From the NCBI RefSeq assembly GCF_000220395.1, contig NW_004085958.1, forward strand, positions 1 through 64,000: a DNA stretch of 64,000 nt, written 5' to 3'. Within the stretch, counting starts at the first letter, position 1, and each line of letters begins with the position of its first letter. The notes beneath the pieces are model-generated. The model was not told the DNA's origin and did not search any database. It saw only the letters and a list, made by a program, of their open reading frames with translations. Shown piece after piece: positions 15,119-28,646 of the stretch. Source of the stretch: Ichthyophthirius multifiliis. Taxonomy: Eukaryota; Ciliophora; Oligohymenophorea; Hymenostomatida. The position numbers and the translations under genes were made by a program.

Positions 15119-15409
15119 ATGTCTTCCTTTTTTTCCAAAAAAAAAAAAAGTTAAAAATTATTGAATTAATTAAATCAAAAATAAAATTTTATTTTTAAAA
15201 CTCCTTAAAGCTAATAAACATCAATTTAGAGACAATAGAGAATTTAAGAATAAACATTTAAAGATTAAAAAGAAATTGATTTGACTGAAATAAAAAAGAT
15301 AGTAAAAAGGCTTGATTTTATAGAATAATAAGAATATGATATTACTTTTACTTTTTAAATTGAAACATATAAACCTAAAAAAGTTTAAAATATACGATAG
15401 TTAAGATGA
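15119..15409 (+). CDS. Small hypothetical Q/K-rich protein
   Basis: A single open frame of 96 aa from ATG 15119 to TGA 15407. It starts MSSFFSKKKK and contains EIDLTEIKKIVKRLDF and DITFTFQIETYKPKK. Codon use (Gln from TAA/TAG, some GA-rich codons) is more gene-like than the surroundings, but I do not recognise a family. It could be one exon of a larger gene. The protein is basic, with no signal peptide or membrane segment. Confidence 0.4.
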
Positions 15410-16471
15410 TATTTACTATATGAATATAAAAGAAAGTTTAATTTAAATAAAATATAATATTTAAAGATTGCATATTTTTTATATTTTATATAGCTAAAAC
15501 TTTTTATTAAATTATTTTTATGTATTTGATTTTTAATTATTTTATAAAAAATTTAATCTTACTCTATTATGAAATAAAAAAAGTATATATAATATTAAAA
15601 TTAACATATATTAAAATTAATATAATTATAAAAAATAATTTCATATAATTGTAAATCAATCTTCAACCTTTTAACTTTTTGAGGTTAAAAATAATTTGTT
15701 CCAACATTTTTTTTTTTTAAAAAAAAATGATGGCATTTTTAATGTGTTTTTTATATTAATACATTTTATATATTATTTTTATCAAATCTTATAAATATTT
15801 AATTGACAATTAACAAATCTAGAATAAATATCAATAATTTATATTGTAAGCAAAATTTATAAATCATGGTAAACAAAAACATCTTAAAATTAAAAATTAT
15901 TTCGATTTATTAATTTTAGGCTTTTTAAAATTATTATGTTTAATTATGATTTAATTTTCCCAGTTTATGCAAAATTAAAATATTAAATCTTTATAATTCC
16001 CCATTAAATTTTAATAATATAATTTACATATTTTCTTCCGTCTTCATTAAATAATAATTGATAATATTAATTATAATAAGTATTGTAAATCAAGAATAGA
16101 ATATTTATTTTAAAATAATAATAATAATAATTATATTTATATAAGGATGTTTAAATAAAAAAAAATAGTATAAGTTGTTATAAAACAAATGAAATATGAA
16201 ATGATATGATTATTTTTTTTGAATATATAAATTTAAAAAAAATTATAATAAATTACTAAATAAATATTAAAAAAGATATCTTATAAAAAAATTAAATATT
16301 AATAGAAATATAATGATTTTAAGGTATTTGAAATTTTCATTTATAAAAAAAAAAAATAACCTCTATTTGACAAATAAATTCGATTTTAAAAAAAACAGGT
16401 AATATATACAAGCGTTTGTGAAAATTTTTATTTTTAACAATAAATTTTTAAAGTTTATTGTTAATTTAATC
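15410..16471. other. Intergenic A+T-rich spacer
   Basis: No coding-like stretch or structured element recognised; poly-A/T and TAA-rich sequence only. It separates two convergent genes. Confidence 0.45.
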
Positions 16472-18307
16472 TCAAACAATAAATTATATATCTCCTTGAT
16501 TTTATAAAATTTAAATTGCTTCTTTTTCATATTTAATCATTCTTCCATCTAAATCAATAATATAAAATCCATTTAAATCTTTAAGGTATCCCGCATCATC
16601 TTTTGAGCATTTTATTTACTTAATTTTTTTGTGTTCAAGAAGTTCTTATTAATAAAAAAATATTTTTTAAAAAATATAAAATTATACTTTAAATTTATGA
16701 AATAATTTTATTTATTTTATTAAATTAAAAGTTCTAATCACTACTTTTTAAAGAATTATTACTAAATTAAAATTAACTTTAATCATAGTTATCTATTCCT
16801 TCTTATTCTTATGTTTATCTTAAATTATCACTTTTAAATTTGGTTTCACTACTATATTTATAATCTTCAAATTAATCTAACAGCTATAGTTCATTTTAAA
16901 AATCTATCTGAATTTACTATTCAGAAGAAATTTTAACTTCTTAATTTTAAGCATTCTAAATTTAAGGAATTTAAAAATCTTAATAAAACAATAATTTATT
17001 GATTTATTATTATAATAAATCAAACTAGTTCTATTTTTATATTTCTAATTATTAAACTTTTTCTTGTACTAAAAAAAGATTATTTTTTATTTCTTCTAAA
17101 CATAAATATTATTAGTTTTATATATTTTCTTATGTTTTAATTATAGAATTACTCTATTTATTTTTTTATTTTTTTATATCTAAACTCAATTTATTTAAAC
17201 AATTCTACATTAAATTTAAATCCTAGTTATGCTTTTCTTATATTATATTTAAATTTTATTACATCTTCATGCTCGCTTATATATTTTAATCTAACTATCC
17301 TAAGTCTTTACTTTTCATTATCTACAACTAATTTATTTAGTCTTCAAACAATCTATTTTTGTCAATTAATTAATCTGTTATTGTAATTAATTAGATTTAG
17401 ATTCTAATTATTCTTTGAAAATATCTTTTATATGCGATGTTTCCACTTTTTTATTTATTTTTTCATATAATCCGCTTATTAAATTTTCAATTGTTGATAT
17501 TTTGTTTTCAAAATCTTTATCTTAAGATTTGTTTTATTTATTTTATATGTTTTACTCTATTTTTTAATTTAGTTTTATATTAAGTTTTGTTTATAATAAT
17601 TAAATTTCATTAAGTTTTGATTTAATTTATTATTAGTTATTTTATAAATCAATAAATTTTTAATTTAGAAATTATTTTTCATTTAAAGCTAAATTTTGTT
17701 TCAAATTATTTTAATATTCACCTATTTATCTACAAAAATTGTTTAATAAAAAATATTAAAATTATAAAAATATATTTTTTTCAAAAGTTGAAATAAATAA
17801 AAAATAAATCTACTTTTTACATTTTATTGTTGGCTACTTCTTATTAGATTTTTTAGAAATAACTTTAAACAAATTCTATCATCTAATCTTTTAAAATTTC
17901 TATTTATTAACTCTAATCATTTTTTTTTTATATATTCATAATATTTATCTATTATTAATTTTTGTGTATTTTTTAATTATTTTCTATATCATTTAAAAAT
18001 TTAGTCTCATGTTTTTGAAATCTATTATTTTATTATTTATAAATACTTTTTTGCAATAAATTATTTGTGGTATTATTAAAAATTGGAGGTCTGTTTTTTT
18101 AAAACTATTATCAGTTTTATTTTAATTAAATTAAGAAATGTTATAATCACTTTATAAATTATCAGTACTACTGTGATTGTTTGTTTTTTAAATAGTATTT
18201 TTCTTTGTTATTGATTAAGAAGACTGTTTTAGTGTTATTTTTTTTAAATATTCTATTTAGTCCATCTCATTATTTATTTCAAGGCTATCTATTTAAATAT
18301 TATTCAT
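16472..18307 (-). CDS. Long glutamine/lysine-rich coiled-coil protein, family unknown
   Basis: Predicted at about 567 aa. The N-terminal ~80 residues are S/T/N-rich. The middle (roughly residues 100-430) has repeated L/I-x-x-L/I spacing with Q, K, E and N, typical of a long coiled coil. The C-terminal ~60 residues are more globular, with KDDAGYLKDLNGFYIIDLDG before TGA. Introns fit at 16645-16687 and 17730-17820. The frame breaks at T7 18094-18100 and T5 17356-17360 (plus-strand view). Adding one base at each gives exactly 568 codons, so the gene is probably intact. No signal peptide or membrane segment. A basal-body or cortical scaffold role would fit such a protein but is a guess; I do not recognise a named domain. 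Confidence 0.6.
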
Positions 18308-18609
18308 TTTGTATTTAAATTTATATTTACTTATTAATTTTTAAATTAAATATTTAAAAATAAAATAGAGAATTACTATTATTATGTTTAAAATTTTCTT
18401 ATAAATTAATTTATTATGTATATAAAATTATAATAATTTTTATCATTTATATATTTATTTTAAATTCTTTTATATTATTTAGTAAAATAAATTCAAGCAT
18501 AAAAATTTTATATTATAAAAACAATATGAGAATAATTCATTAAAATAAATAGTAAATTTTTATAATAATAGATTTCAATTTTTAATTAGATTAGAAAAAA
18601 AAAAAAAAA

Positions 18610-19214
18610 AAAAATTTAATACTGTTCTACTTATTTTAATTTCTTTTAAAAATCCAATTTTAAATATAATAGTAATTAAATTGATTTCACAAGCCCAAAT
18701 AAATTTTTAAATTATGAAAATTAAATAAAGTTTAGATTAATAAAATCATTTTTTTTTGCATCTATAATTTACATAGTTTTTAATTTATTTATATGACTAT
18801 AAATATTGACTTAACTTATAAATAAAATAATTTAATTTAATATAACTAATATTTTTTCTTTTTTTCTTAATATATAATAACATATAAGTTTTACAGACAG
18901 TCCTTTTATTTTAAAATATTCGATTTCCTACATTTATTTGTTATTTTGAAGAGAATTTTTTTTTTTTAAAGGCTCAGTTCAAAATTAAAGCATTTATCGA
19001 AATTTATATTAATACCTATAAAATCAGGTATTTTTTTAAAAAAAATATAAATAATAATAATAATAATTATAATTTTTTATTTTTGTTATTTTTTTTCTTT
19101 TATTTTTTTGTTATTGTAATTTATATAATTATATATTTTAAATATTTCTAAACTCTTATAATTTTCTTAATAATTAATTTCTTATATACTACTGTCGCCT
19201 TGGTAAAATTCCAT
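18610..19214 (-). CDS. Possible small gene, unknown, exon structure unresolved
   Basis: An island of better codon use inside A+T-rich DNA. From ATG 19214 (minus strand) it reads MEFYQGDSSIQEINYQENYK. After an A+T-rich stretch that may be an intron, it reads IPDFIGININFDKCFNFELS and then QEIEYFKIKGLSVKLICYY. A further weak stretch near 18640-18690 reads FIWACEINLITIIFKIGF. I cannot place the splice sites or the stop. It may also be two unrelated fragments. No family recognised. Confidence 0.28.
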
Positions 19215-19885
19215 TATGTTATAATAGTCATATAATATTTAATTAAATTTAATTTTATTTCTTTTTCTATTTTTGATAATTATATATTTGTTTTTTCTAA
19301 ATAACTATATATCTCATTATTAAAATATTAAAGAATTATTTTAATTATATTTAATTTAAAATCATTTACATGCATTAAATAAAATAATAATTAAAAAATA
19401 TCTATTAATTTATTTTATATTTAATCTAATTTTTAAATGTATTTGATATTCTTTTATATCTTATATTTCAATAATAAAATGAATATCTATTTATATTTTT
19501 TTTTGTTATGTATTTAAATTATTTTACATAATCTTTAATTTTTATATAGAGAGGATAAAATTTTTCTATAAATATATATATTTTTTTTATTTATTCTGTT
19601 ATTTATGTTTAAAAATTCCATTAAAAACAACAAAATCCATTATTCAATCTTTTTCAATTATTTTTTTTGTTGATTAATTTCAAATAAATATAATATATTT
19701 ATTATGTACTTTTTTCATATTGTTTTTCTTTATTTTTTCCGTGTTTTTTTAAAAAATAAGTGAAAACAAACAGAAAAGTTACATTGTTTAGAATTAAATA
19801 TATTTCCAAAAATAAAAAATAAAAAACATTAAAATAAGAAAGATATAAATTAATTTCAAACATTACTAATTTGATTTATAAAACT

Positions 19886-20290
19886 ATGTTTCTTTAATTT
19901 TTAATCAATAATAGAACATTGAATAAAATTTTTATAAAAACTAGATGCGATCAATAGATATTTAAATATTTTAAAACAAATAAAGAAAATTATTTTTACT
20001 TATATTCAGATTATTAAATATAACTAAGAATAAAGAAGATGTAAGATTTTTACAAACTTAATATATTAAGGTAATAATTCATTATAATATTTATAAGGTG
20101 AAGATAAATCTAAATTTTATGGATATAGAGAAAAGAAATAGCCGAATATCCTTATTAAAACTATTAAAAATTAAGAATTTAATAATAGTAACAGATATCC
20201 AAATGCAGAAAAAAGGAAAAATTTTATCGGATAAAAATAATAATAAATAAAAAAAAACAAAATAATATTATATAAAAAAAGTAAAATAAA
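19886..20290 (+). CDS. Possible small basic protein, 3' end unresolved
   Basis: From ATG 19886 the frame reads MFLQFLINNRTLNKIF and KYNQEQRRCKIFTNLIYQ. Across a possible 27-bp intron (20071-20097, GT...AG) it continues GEDKSKFYGYREKKQPNI and NNSNRYPNAEKRKNF. The downstream half has clearly coding composition. After about 20240 the frame stays open only because TGA is absent, so the end shown is arbitrary. A short exon at about 20853-20958 could be its last exon. The 27-bp intron would be the shortest here. No family recognised. Confidence 0.33.
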
Positions 20291-20852
20291 ATAATATATA
20301 TAATTAATTTAATATATAAAATATATGTAAATATATAATATAAATATATATATATATATATAATTAAATATATTATTATATATATATATTTATAATATTT
20401 TTATTTTTATATTTATCTATATTTTTTATTTTTATTTTTTAATATATATTATATTTTTAAGCAATTTTTAATTAAAATTTTACTTTCTTTTGTATTTTTA
20501 ATTATATTTTATATATATTAATTTTATTTTCTTTATTATTTTCATTCAATAAAATAAAAAAAAATAAAAACTAATTTTGTATTAATATTAATACTTAAAT
20601 TTAATGGATTATAAAAGATTGTTATTTAAAAATTTTTTTTTGTTACTTCTAAAATTATCATTTTTTTTTTTTATATTTTATTAATTGTCAAATATTATAT
20701 AAATATATAAATTCTAGATTTTTTTTATTTTAAAGTTTTTAAAAGAAAATTTTTTTTTTTTCCTTTTTACTTTTATATTAAAAAAATTAATATTTTTAAC
20801 AATAAAAATACGTTTTAAAAATTTTTACTATTATAATCTATTTTTTTTATAG

Positions 20853-20958
20853 GTATTAAAAATAATCCCAATAAATTACAACTAAATCGTTTAAAAGAAG
20901 ATTTTTAACAACCAAACAATTTAAAGTTAAATTTTATTTAAATTAAAATTTAAACTTA
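20853..20958 (+). CDS. Possible terminal exon of an unresolved gene
   Basis: It follows a good 3' splice context (T-rich tract then ATAG). The open stretch reads GIKNNPNKLQLNRLKEDFQQ and then PNNLKLNFIQIKIQTQIN to TGA. It may belong to the small gene starting at 19886, with a long A+T-rich intron, or be a chance frame. Confidence 0.2.
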
Positions 20959-22024
20959 AATCAATTGAATAAACTAAAAATACATATTTGTAATTTTCAC
21001 AAGAAAAAGACTTTGTAATTTAAATATTTTTAAGCTTAGAAAACAATTATTATATTATTTTAATAACAAGTAAAGATAAGAAAAATAAAAAACATATTAT
21101 ATATAGTAAATAAGCTTGTAAAAGTTTGTAATAAATAAAAATCATTTATTATAAATTATATCAATATGTATAAAAATAAAATGTTTTTAATATATTGTAT
21201 TTCATGAATTTTATTATTCGTAATGGTATTTTATTTATTAAATAATAAATTTTTACTTTTTATTTAAATAAGATTAAAATAATATATTTTTTTTTGTTTA
21301 TTTATTTTGACATTATTAATTAATATTGATTTTTTTTAATTCAATAATTATCTTAATAAAAAAAATTTAAATCAGGTATATTTCTTTTAGTTAAAAAAGT
21401 AAGAAAAAATTGTTTGTAAAATAAAAGATAAATATCTATCTGTAAAACAAAATAAAATTTTCAAAAAACATAATTTAACATAAATCATTTAATGTTAAAT
21501 AATGCTATAGTAAAATCGAATAAACTAAAGATGTAATTTATAATTATTTAGTTATTAATAAAAAAATTAAAAATTATATATCTTAATAATATATTATATA
21601 AAAATATATTATTTTTGAAATATATATATATATATATTTATATATTTATATATCATCAAATTTAATTTTTTTATAATTTTCTGATTTCTTTCTTTAATAA
21701 ATTATAAATTTTTAAAAATAATAATAATTTAAAAATTAATATTAGATCTAATATTTTTAAATTAATTTCATGTTTTTATAAAATTAATTAATATTATCCT
21801 TTTTATCAATTAATAAATATGTAATTATTTTTTATTTACTCTAAATATTTATCCAAAAATAAAAAATAAATTATCATTTAAATAATATTTTAAAATTAAA
21901 ATAATTATCAATTTTTAATTAAAAATATGAGTTTTTATTAATATGATTATTATTATAAAATAATTTTTCAATTTACAAATTAAAATATAAAAAATTGTAT
22001 TGAATTATTATAAGAGATGTATTT
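20959..22024. other. Intergenic A+T-rich spacer with TA runs
   Basis: Poly-A/T and a short (TA)n near 21625. No frame with convincing composition on either strand. Confidence 0.4.
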
Positions 22025-25000
22025 TCATGTAAAATTTTCATCAGGAACATAATATTCTTTTTACGAAATTTTAAAGTTTAAATTTTCATTTTATAAGAAC
22101 TTCAAAGGAAGAAGAACAGCGTTTCCAATAATATGTGATCTCTTTTCAAAATATTTTCCCAAATTTTTACTTTATTAGAATTCTTCTAATTTATTAATAC
22201 TTAAAACAGTATCATCAGGATAACAAGCAAATACTTCTCTATATATTTCAGTATTTCTCTTTTATTTTTAAAATATTAAATTCATAAAGATATTTTTTTT
22301 TAAAAAAAAAACATACTAAAGCATTTTGATAAATATTTTCATTTAATTAATCGTTTAAAGCATCTTCACATTCAATTTCTGAAACTCCAAAATGTTCCAT
22401 ATATAACTTTTTTCTAAACTCATGAATAGATTTACCTAAAAATTTCTTTTGTCCTCCAAAAATGCATTCTATTTTATTTTAATCTTCAACTTTCATCTTA
22501 AAAAATTTTTAGAAAAATATATAAAAAATTATAAATATACAGCTATTTCAGAATCTCTTGTTCCTAACATACTTCTATCATTAATATTAGCAGATCCCAT
22601 AATAAGAATAGAATCATCAACAATCATAAGTTTACTATGCACATAAATTATTTCAGTAACTGGTAAATTATTAATAGTACCATGTTATCTCAATCCAAAT
22701 AACATAATATATTATTCTACATTTACTATATTAGGATCTTTTCTTAATTCCTCAATAAGGGAATTTCCTCCTCTAGAAATAGTAGTGTATTCCCAGTGTA
22801 ATTAGCATTTCATTACTCCAGAATTACTATCATTGACTTCTCCTTCAAACCCCTTTTTTATAAAAATAAATAAAATATATAGTTTAATTTTATTTTTACA
22901 GGCAATAAAGGCATAATAATAATCACTTTAAATGCTTCTTTGTTAAGTGCAGCTTTTTTTATTCGATTTAAAATAGCTTAAGCTATTTAGTTTTTTACTT
23001 TAGGTCCTGCAGTACATGAAATAAAGAATTAATTTTCAATATAAATGTATTTATTAGCTTAAGTTATAGCATCAATATATGCCAATTAAATAGACATTTC
23101 ATGGTTTTTTTCTTTCAAACCTAATGACCATGAAGAGCTTGAACGTAACATTTAACATGTAAATGTTCCAGTTTTTTCGTATGTATTATTTTATAATTTA
23201 ATATTATAAAATTATTCATTTGTATCAAATTATTAATTAACGTGGTTTTCATCTTGTACTTAATTGTTTTTTTTTATTTTGAAAAATGAATAATGCTTTT
23301 TTTATTAATTTTAACTAGTATGATTATTGTCTTATTCGTTATTAGGATTTTTAATGTAATATTTACAATCTTCCTATAAATTTGTTTGTTATAAGTTTTC
23401 CAACATTTGAATATATTATTGACTTGATTCAGTATCCATATCAAAACTATATTTTTTCCTTGATTTAGACATCGGATTTTGAGCAGGTACACAAGTAGAA
23501 GACTTAGTTCTTTAAAATGTTGTATTGCTATCTTTTTCTTAAGAATATCTATATGTGTATTCATTAACTATTTTTTCTCGCCTTTTTTTTTTTTTAGATA
23601 AAGTTTAAAAAAAAAAATTAAATAAAAAATAATAAAATTAATAATAAACTAATTTTTATAATAAAATAATAAATATGAAAAAAATATAAATTCAACTATT
23701 ATTTAAAATAAAATAAATTATTACAAAAAATTAAAAAATAAAGAATTTATTAATAGAAAAATACTTAAATAATTAATATTATATATATCTAAGAAAAAAT
23801 AAATAAATCTTTATAAATTTAAAATTATTATAAAATCTTTAATAAATATAATTATTTATATTTATATATTTACTATTTTTCCTTTTCAGAATTTTTGAGT
23901 AACTTTAAATAAATGTCAAAATTACACTTATCTTCATTATTACTAATAACACTATTTTCAGTTTAATTCAAACTTTACTTTTGTAAAAAAGTTAATTAAA
24001 TACTTCCTTTTGTTTTTGAATTTTAATTTATTATAAAATCATCATTCGATTTTGTATTTCTTTTTATTTTATTTTTCAATGAATTAAATCCTGTTACAAT
24101 TTTGTCCCAATAATTTTACAATCTTATATTAAAATTTTTTTTATCTTCATTTTCAATAACTGGTTCTAAAGTATTAGCTTAAAAATTATTATCATTTTTA
24201 TCATAAATATCGATTTTTGCGAAATTCCAATATTAAATGAAATGCCTACACATATCTTTTACAGGTTCTCCTTCAACCATCATTCCTATATCATGCCAAG
24301 GCATTCGAATTTAAGTTTTTCGATTTAACTACGAATATTTAAAATTCGTAACATCAACAAAATCTTTTATTCTTGAATTGGAATAATCAATATCTGGAAA
24401 GAATTTACCGTCTTCATCTGTAAGCACATGTTTTTAACTATCCCATCTTCCATAGCAAATATCTAATCCTCCTAAAAAACCTACTTTTTAATCAATGACA
24501 ATCATTTTTTCATGGTGAGACCATAATAATGGTATAACATTCTTAGGATGACGCATTACTTTGATATTATAATGTAGTCCTTATAACCAATTCTTAGTAT
24601 ATTCAGAATTCAAAGTTAAAGCTATTTGGGTTCTCTATAAACCAAAATACTTATTTTTACACCTTTCTAAGCTAATCTTAATAACACTTTATCTATTCTA
24701 CTTTCTTCGTTTTATTTTTTCGACTGGTCTTATTAAATAAAGTTAAGGAGAAAGCCACCAATCTGTAATAAATATACTTTATTACGATTAATTGATTTTT
24801 TCGTATAGTTTTTCAAAATAATTTTCCCCATCAGCAAAGAAAAGGCAAGAAGCATTCTCTCTTAAAGGTGCAAATGAATCATATTTATGGATAGATGTGT
24901 AAGGAGAATTTTTCAAAGCTTATTTTAATGAAATTATTAAATCTATAAAATGGAAAAAACTATAAGCTTTAATATTAAATTTTCGTGTGTTTGTTATTAT

Positions 25001-25633
25001 TTTAATCTCGAGATTTTCCCATATTTTAAATTAAAAATTGGAATCAAATAAAAAAATTTCCCTTACTTTATTATTTGGGCTTATATTGTTTATTTAGTAT
25101 ATTATTCCTTCGGATGTTATTATTATATACCTTTTTTGCCAGCGTTTAAAATTAGAAATGAAACTTGTATAACAGTTTCGGTTTTTATATCGACCTCCAG
25201 AATGTTTTAATATGAAACATTCTTTTGCTTTATCACTATGCTTTTATTCAGATAATTCTATAAATTATAAAAATTCAGAACATGTTGATATTACTTAAAG
25301 ATTTTCATTAATTATTTGTTGTATGTATTTTTCTAAATTTTCTTACTTTGCTGGTTATGGTTATAATGAAAGTGTTGGAATTTTTATATTATTTTTATGT
25401 TTTTTAATTAGCTTTTTATGTAAATTCAAAAAATCTTGAAATGTTCGACGAATCAACCATGTTTAATCTTCATAACTAATGTTAAATAAATATATTTATT
25501 AATCTAAATTTTATTATTAATATTTTTATGAAATGTCTTATAGTAAATTAGCTTAGATTATTAAATCTACTAAATTAATTTATTTAAAACTTTATATTGA
25601 TAATTTTTATTTTATTTAAACTTGTTGATTCAT
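22025..25633 (-). CDS. Phospholipase D, PX-PH class (PLD1/2 type)
   Basis: Hydrolyses phosphatidylcholine to phosphatidic acid and choline at membranes. The predicted 1,055 aa contain, in order: a PX domain ([20 protein letters not shown], about residues 50-130), a PH domain (about 160-280), the first catalytic HKD motif [19 protein letters not shown] (about residue 370), the second HKD motif HSKLMIVDD with [17 protein letters not shown] (about residue 885), and the conserved PLD C-terminus ending YYVPDENFT. Introns fit at 22259-22316, 22497-22540, 22853-22899 and 23582-23873; the last, 292 bp, is unusually long. Two compensating one-base shifts lie at about 24711-24720 (one base too many) and 24625-24627 (one too few), just before HKD1. 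With them the gene is exactly 1,056 codons. All catalytic residues are present, so the enzyme should be active. Confidence 0.92.
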
Positions 25634-26700
25634 TTCTTATATAAATGTATAAAATAAATTAACAAAAAATATAAATAATATATAAAAAAAGAATTAATGC
25701 ATCTATTAATTTATTAAATTTTATTTAATTGAATTATATATTATTAATTTTAAAATAATTTTATTAAATTTAATTAAAAAAAATCTAATTTAATTGAATT
25801 ATATATAATTAAAATTTATACTATATAATACTATATGATTGAAATATATATTATTAAATTTAATATAAAAAATTTAATTTAATTTATTATAAAAAATTTA
25901 ATATAATTTAATTTAATTGAATTTAATTTAATTTAATTTAATTTAATTTAAATATTTATATATATATATATATTTATATATGTTTTTTTTTTTTAGCTTT
26001 TTCTTTTATCATTTTATATAAATATTTATAAGAATAAATTATAATATTTAACATTATATTTATTTTTTATAAATAAATATTTTTTTATTTTTAAAATAAA
26101 AAATATCTAAAATTAATAAAATATATTTTGTAATTCATGCCTTTTTTAATATAATATTTAATTCTATAATTATTTCGTACATATCTTGTTTTTTATGCTA
26201 TAATATTTTTATTTTTATTTTTTTAAAATTTTAATTTATTTAAAAGATTTTAATATTATTTATTTTCTTAGCTTTAATTAATATTACTTTAGAAATTATT
26301 CTTTCAAACAAATAATCATAAATTTAACTTAATATTTTTTTTTTATTTTTAATTTCTATTAATATTTACTATTTTTTTTTTCAAGACATTATGTTTTTTT
26401 TTTATAATTATAATGATTATATAAAACATTATTATATAAATTAATGATATAATTAAGTTTATTAAGGGTTTTTATAATAAAAAAAAAAATAGATTATTTA
26501 ATAACCTTTTTGTAAAAGTTTTAATTAAACTAATATATTTTCTTACAAAAACTAATCAAAATATTATGATTTAAACTATTATTTTTATAAAATAATATTA
26601 ATAATAATTTTTTTTATAAAAATAAAAATTTAATATAATTTTTTTTATTTTAGTTTAATTTATGTATAAAGAAATAATATTAATTTTTTTTATTTCGTAA
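25634..26700. other. Intergenic A+T-rich spacer with simple repeats
   Basis: It includes a (TTTAA)n tract around 25907-25952 and a short TA run next to it. No coding-like frame seen. Confidence 0.45.
25907..25952. repeat. (TTTAA)n pentanucleotide microsatellite
   Basis: Roughly eight near-perfect tandem TTTAA units, immediately followed by a TA run. It lies in the spacer upstream of the PLD gene. No function implied. Confidence 0.7.
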
Positions 26701-26716
26701 AATTTAAATATAAAAA

Positions 26717-27600
26717 ATGATATAAAAAAATAGATACAGAATAAATATAATTAAATTATTAGAATAATTTTCATAAAATACGAGTTATATAGTATTATAT
26801 TCTTTCTTATTATCCCATTTATAATAAGTTGTGAATTTTAGTTATTAGTTAAGTTTATTTATATAAATTAAACCAAATATAATTTAGAGTAACCGGAAAA
26901 ATAAATGAACTAAAAATTAGTTCAAATAAATTATTAGTTAGATACAAAAAAAATACAAAATAAAATAATTATTTTTTTAAAAAAAAATTAATTATTAAAG
27001 AATCTGAAAAAATTTAACTTTACAGCCTTTTTTTATAAAAAAAATTATAAAACTTAGTAAAGAAAAGAAAAAATAACAAATAGAAGAAAATTAGTAAATT
27101 AAGGGTACTGAGTAAAATAATAATAATAAGAAATACCACTAAATATTTGGCTAAATTTATTCAAAAAGCATTAGATTATTATAAATACACACAAATTTAA
27201 AATAAATTAGAAAACAATTTGAACGAATATACTTTAATCTAATAAGCAATTTAATTTGATTGAAAATTTTACATTGAAAAAAAAAAACTAAAGAAAACAA
27301 ATTAAAAAAATATTATTTGAAGGAAATAAAAGATGAAAAGTTAAAAAATTTAAAAGTAAAAAAAAAAAAAAAAATTAGATTAAAAAATGAAATGCCTAGT
27401 TAAATCTTTATAATCTAAAAATATAGGAAAATTCATCTATTTTTTTTTAAAGAAAAGAAGAATTAAAACTCTCAAAATTCAGAATATAAATTACAGCAGT
27501 TTAAGAAAAACATATAACTTTGTAATTCAATAAAAATCTTCTTTTTCTAAAAGTTTTGTTTTCTATATTATCTTCCATCTAAAGATATTTATAAGTAAAA
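26717..27600 (+). CDS. Poorly resolved lysine-rich coding region, unknown
   Basis: Coding-like stretches occur in different frames. One, from ATG 26717, reads MIQKNRYRINIIKLLEQF. A second, entered near 26886, reads FRVTGKINELKISSNKLL and continues to TGA 27261 through AKFIQKALDYYKYTQIQ and NEYTLIQQAIQFD. A third, after 27264, is very lysine-rich. This looks like one or two genes cut by introns or homopolymer errors, or a decaying gene. I cannot choose between these and recognise no family. Confidence 0.25.
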
Positions 27601-28169
27601 ATATAATATTTTATTTTATTATATATATAAATAAAAGGTAAAAAAAAAGAATTTTATAAAAAATTGATAAAAATAAAATTATATATCTGAAATCAAAGAA
27701 CAAAAAGAATTTCGAAAATTCAATTTAAATAATAAATAATATCATCAAGAAGAAAAATATACACTTTTAAAAGTAGTAATATTTCATTACTATTTGCAGT
27801 ATATATTTACTTTTAAACTTTTTATGTAAATAATATTTAAAACACTTGTCTTTACTATGCCATCTAAAAATAGACATTTTTAATTTTGTTAATATAGATG
27901 TAAATTAAATTTGTTATGAAAATTAATACTAATTTATGTCAACAAAAATAAAACTGGAAAAGATTTTAAAAGAAAAAATAGGAATTTAAAAATTAGAATT
28001 TATTTTTTAATTTAAATCTCAATATTTATCATAATAATAATTATATTAATAAGTATTAAAAATATTTATGTTTATTTAATATATAAATTAATAAAATAAT
28101 TTTTGAAATTAATTTGATTTCTTTTAAAAAAATTAATATTTATTCAATATTAGTTAATATTTAAATAAA
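27601..28169. other. Intergenic A+T-rich spacer
   Basis: Upstream flank of the PP1 inhibitor gene. No supportable feature. Confidence 0.4.
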
Positions 28170-28646
28170 ATGAATAGCTAGCAAATTACATCGACAACAA
28201 CTTAAACAATAGGCATGCTTACAACGATTCATCTTTCAGGCGATTAAAACCCTTAATTATAACAATAACAAACTTAACAATAAGCATAAATTAAAAAAAA
28301 ACCAAAAAGAGGAGTATAATGGGTCGAAGACACAATAGATAATGAAAATCTAAACCGCTTAAAATCTAATTGTAAAAAAATAAATATGTTTATTAAAAAT
28401 TTATATAATTTAATAAAAGTATGTTGTATATATAATAAGCCTAAAGAACCAGGATAAGAAAATAGTAGTGAAACATGTACAAGTGATGATAGTGGTAATG
28501 AACTTGATAGAGACAGAATAACTAAAAAAAGACATCAAAAGAAATGTTCAAAACAAAAAAGCAAAGGAGAAGAGTAAAAAGATTTAAATTAGTGCGAAAA
28601 AACAAATAATATTGAAAATAATATAATATTTTTTAATTGTAAATGA
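28170..28646 (+). CDS. PPP1R11: Protein phosphatase 1 inhibitor, PPP1R11/inhibitor-3/YPI1 type
   Basis: A regulator of the PP1 catalytic subunit, usually nuclear. The 142-aa product has a Q/T-rich N-terminus, then the family core KRGVQWVEDTIDNENLNRLKSN followed by CCIYNKPKEPG. This corresponds to the conserved V-x-W PP1-docking segment and the cysteine/KP motif of PPP1R11 and yeast Ypi1. The rest is an acidic patch (TSDDSGNELDRD) and a basic K/R/H-rich tail. One 48-bp intron (28372-28419) restores the CCIY motif; with it the length is exactly 143 codons. The start is the first ATG of the open frame. Short length and disorder are normal for this family. Confidence 0.85.

Noticed and set aside
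23274-23564. 96-aa minus-strand open frame
   Set aside because: An off-frame reading of PLD coding sequence; the neighbouring frame joins the PLD exons and ends in HKD2.
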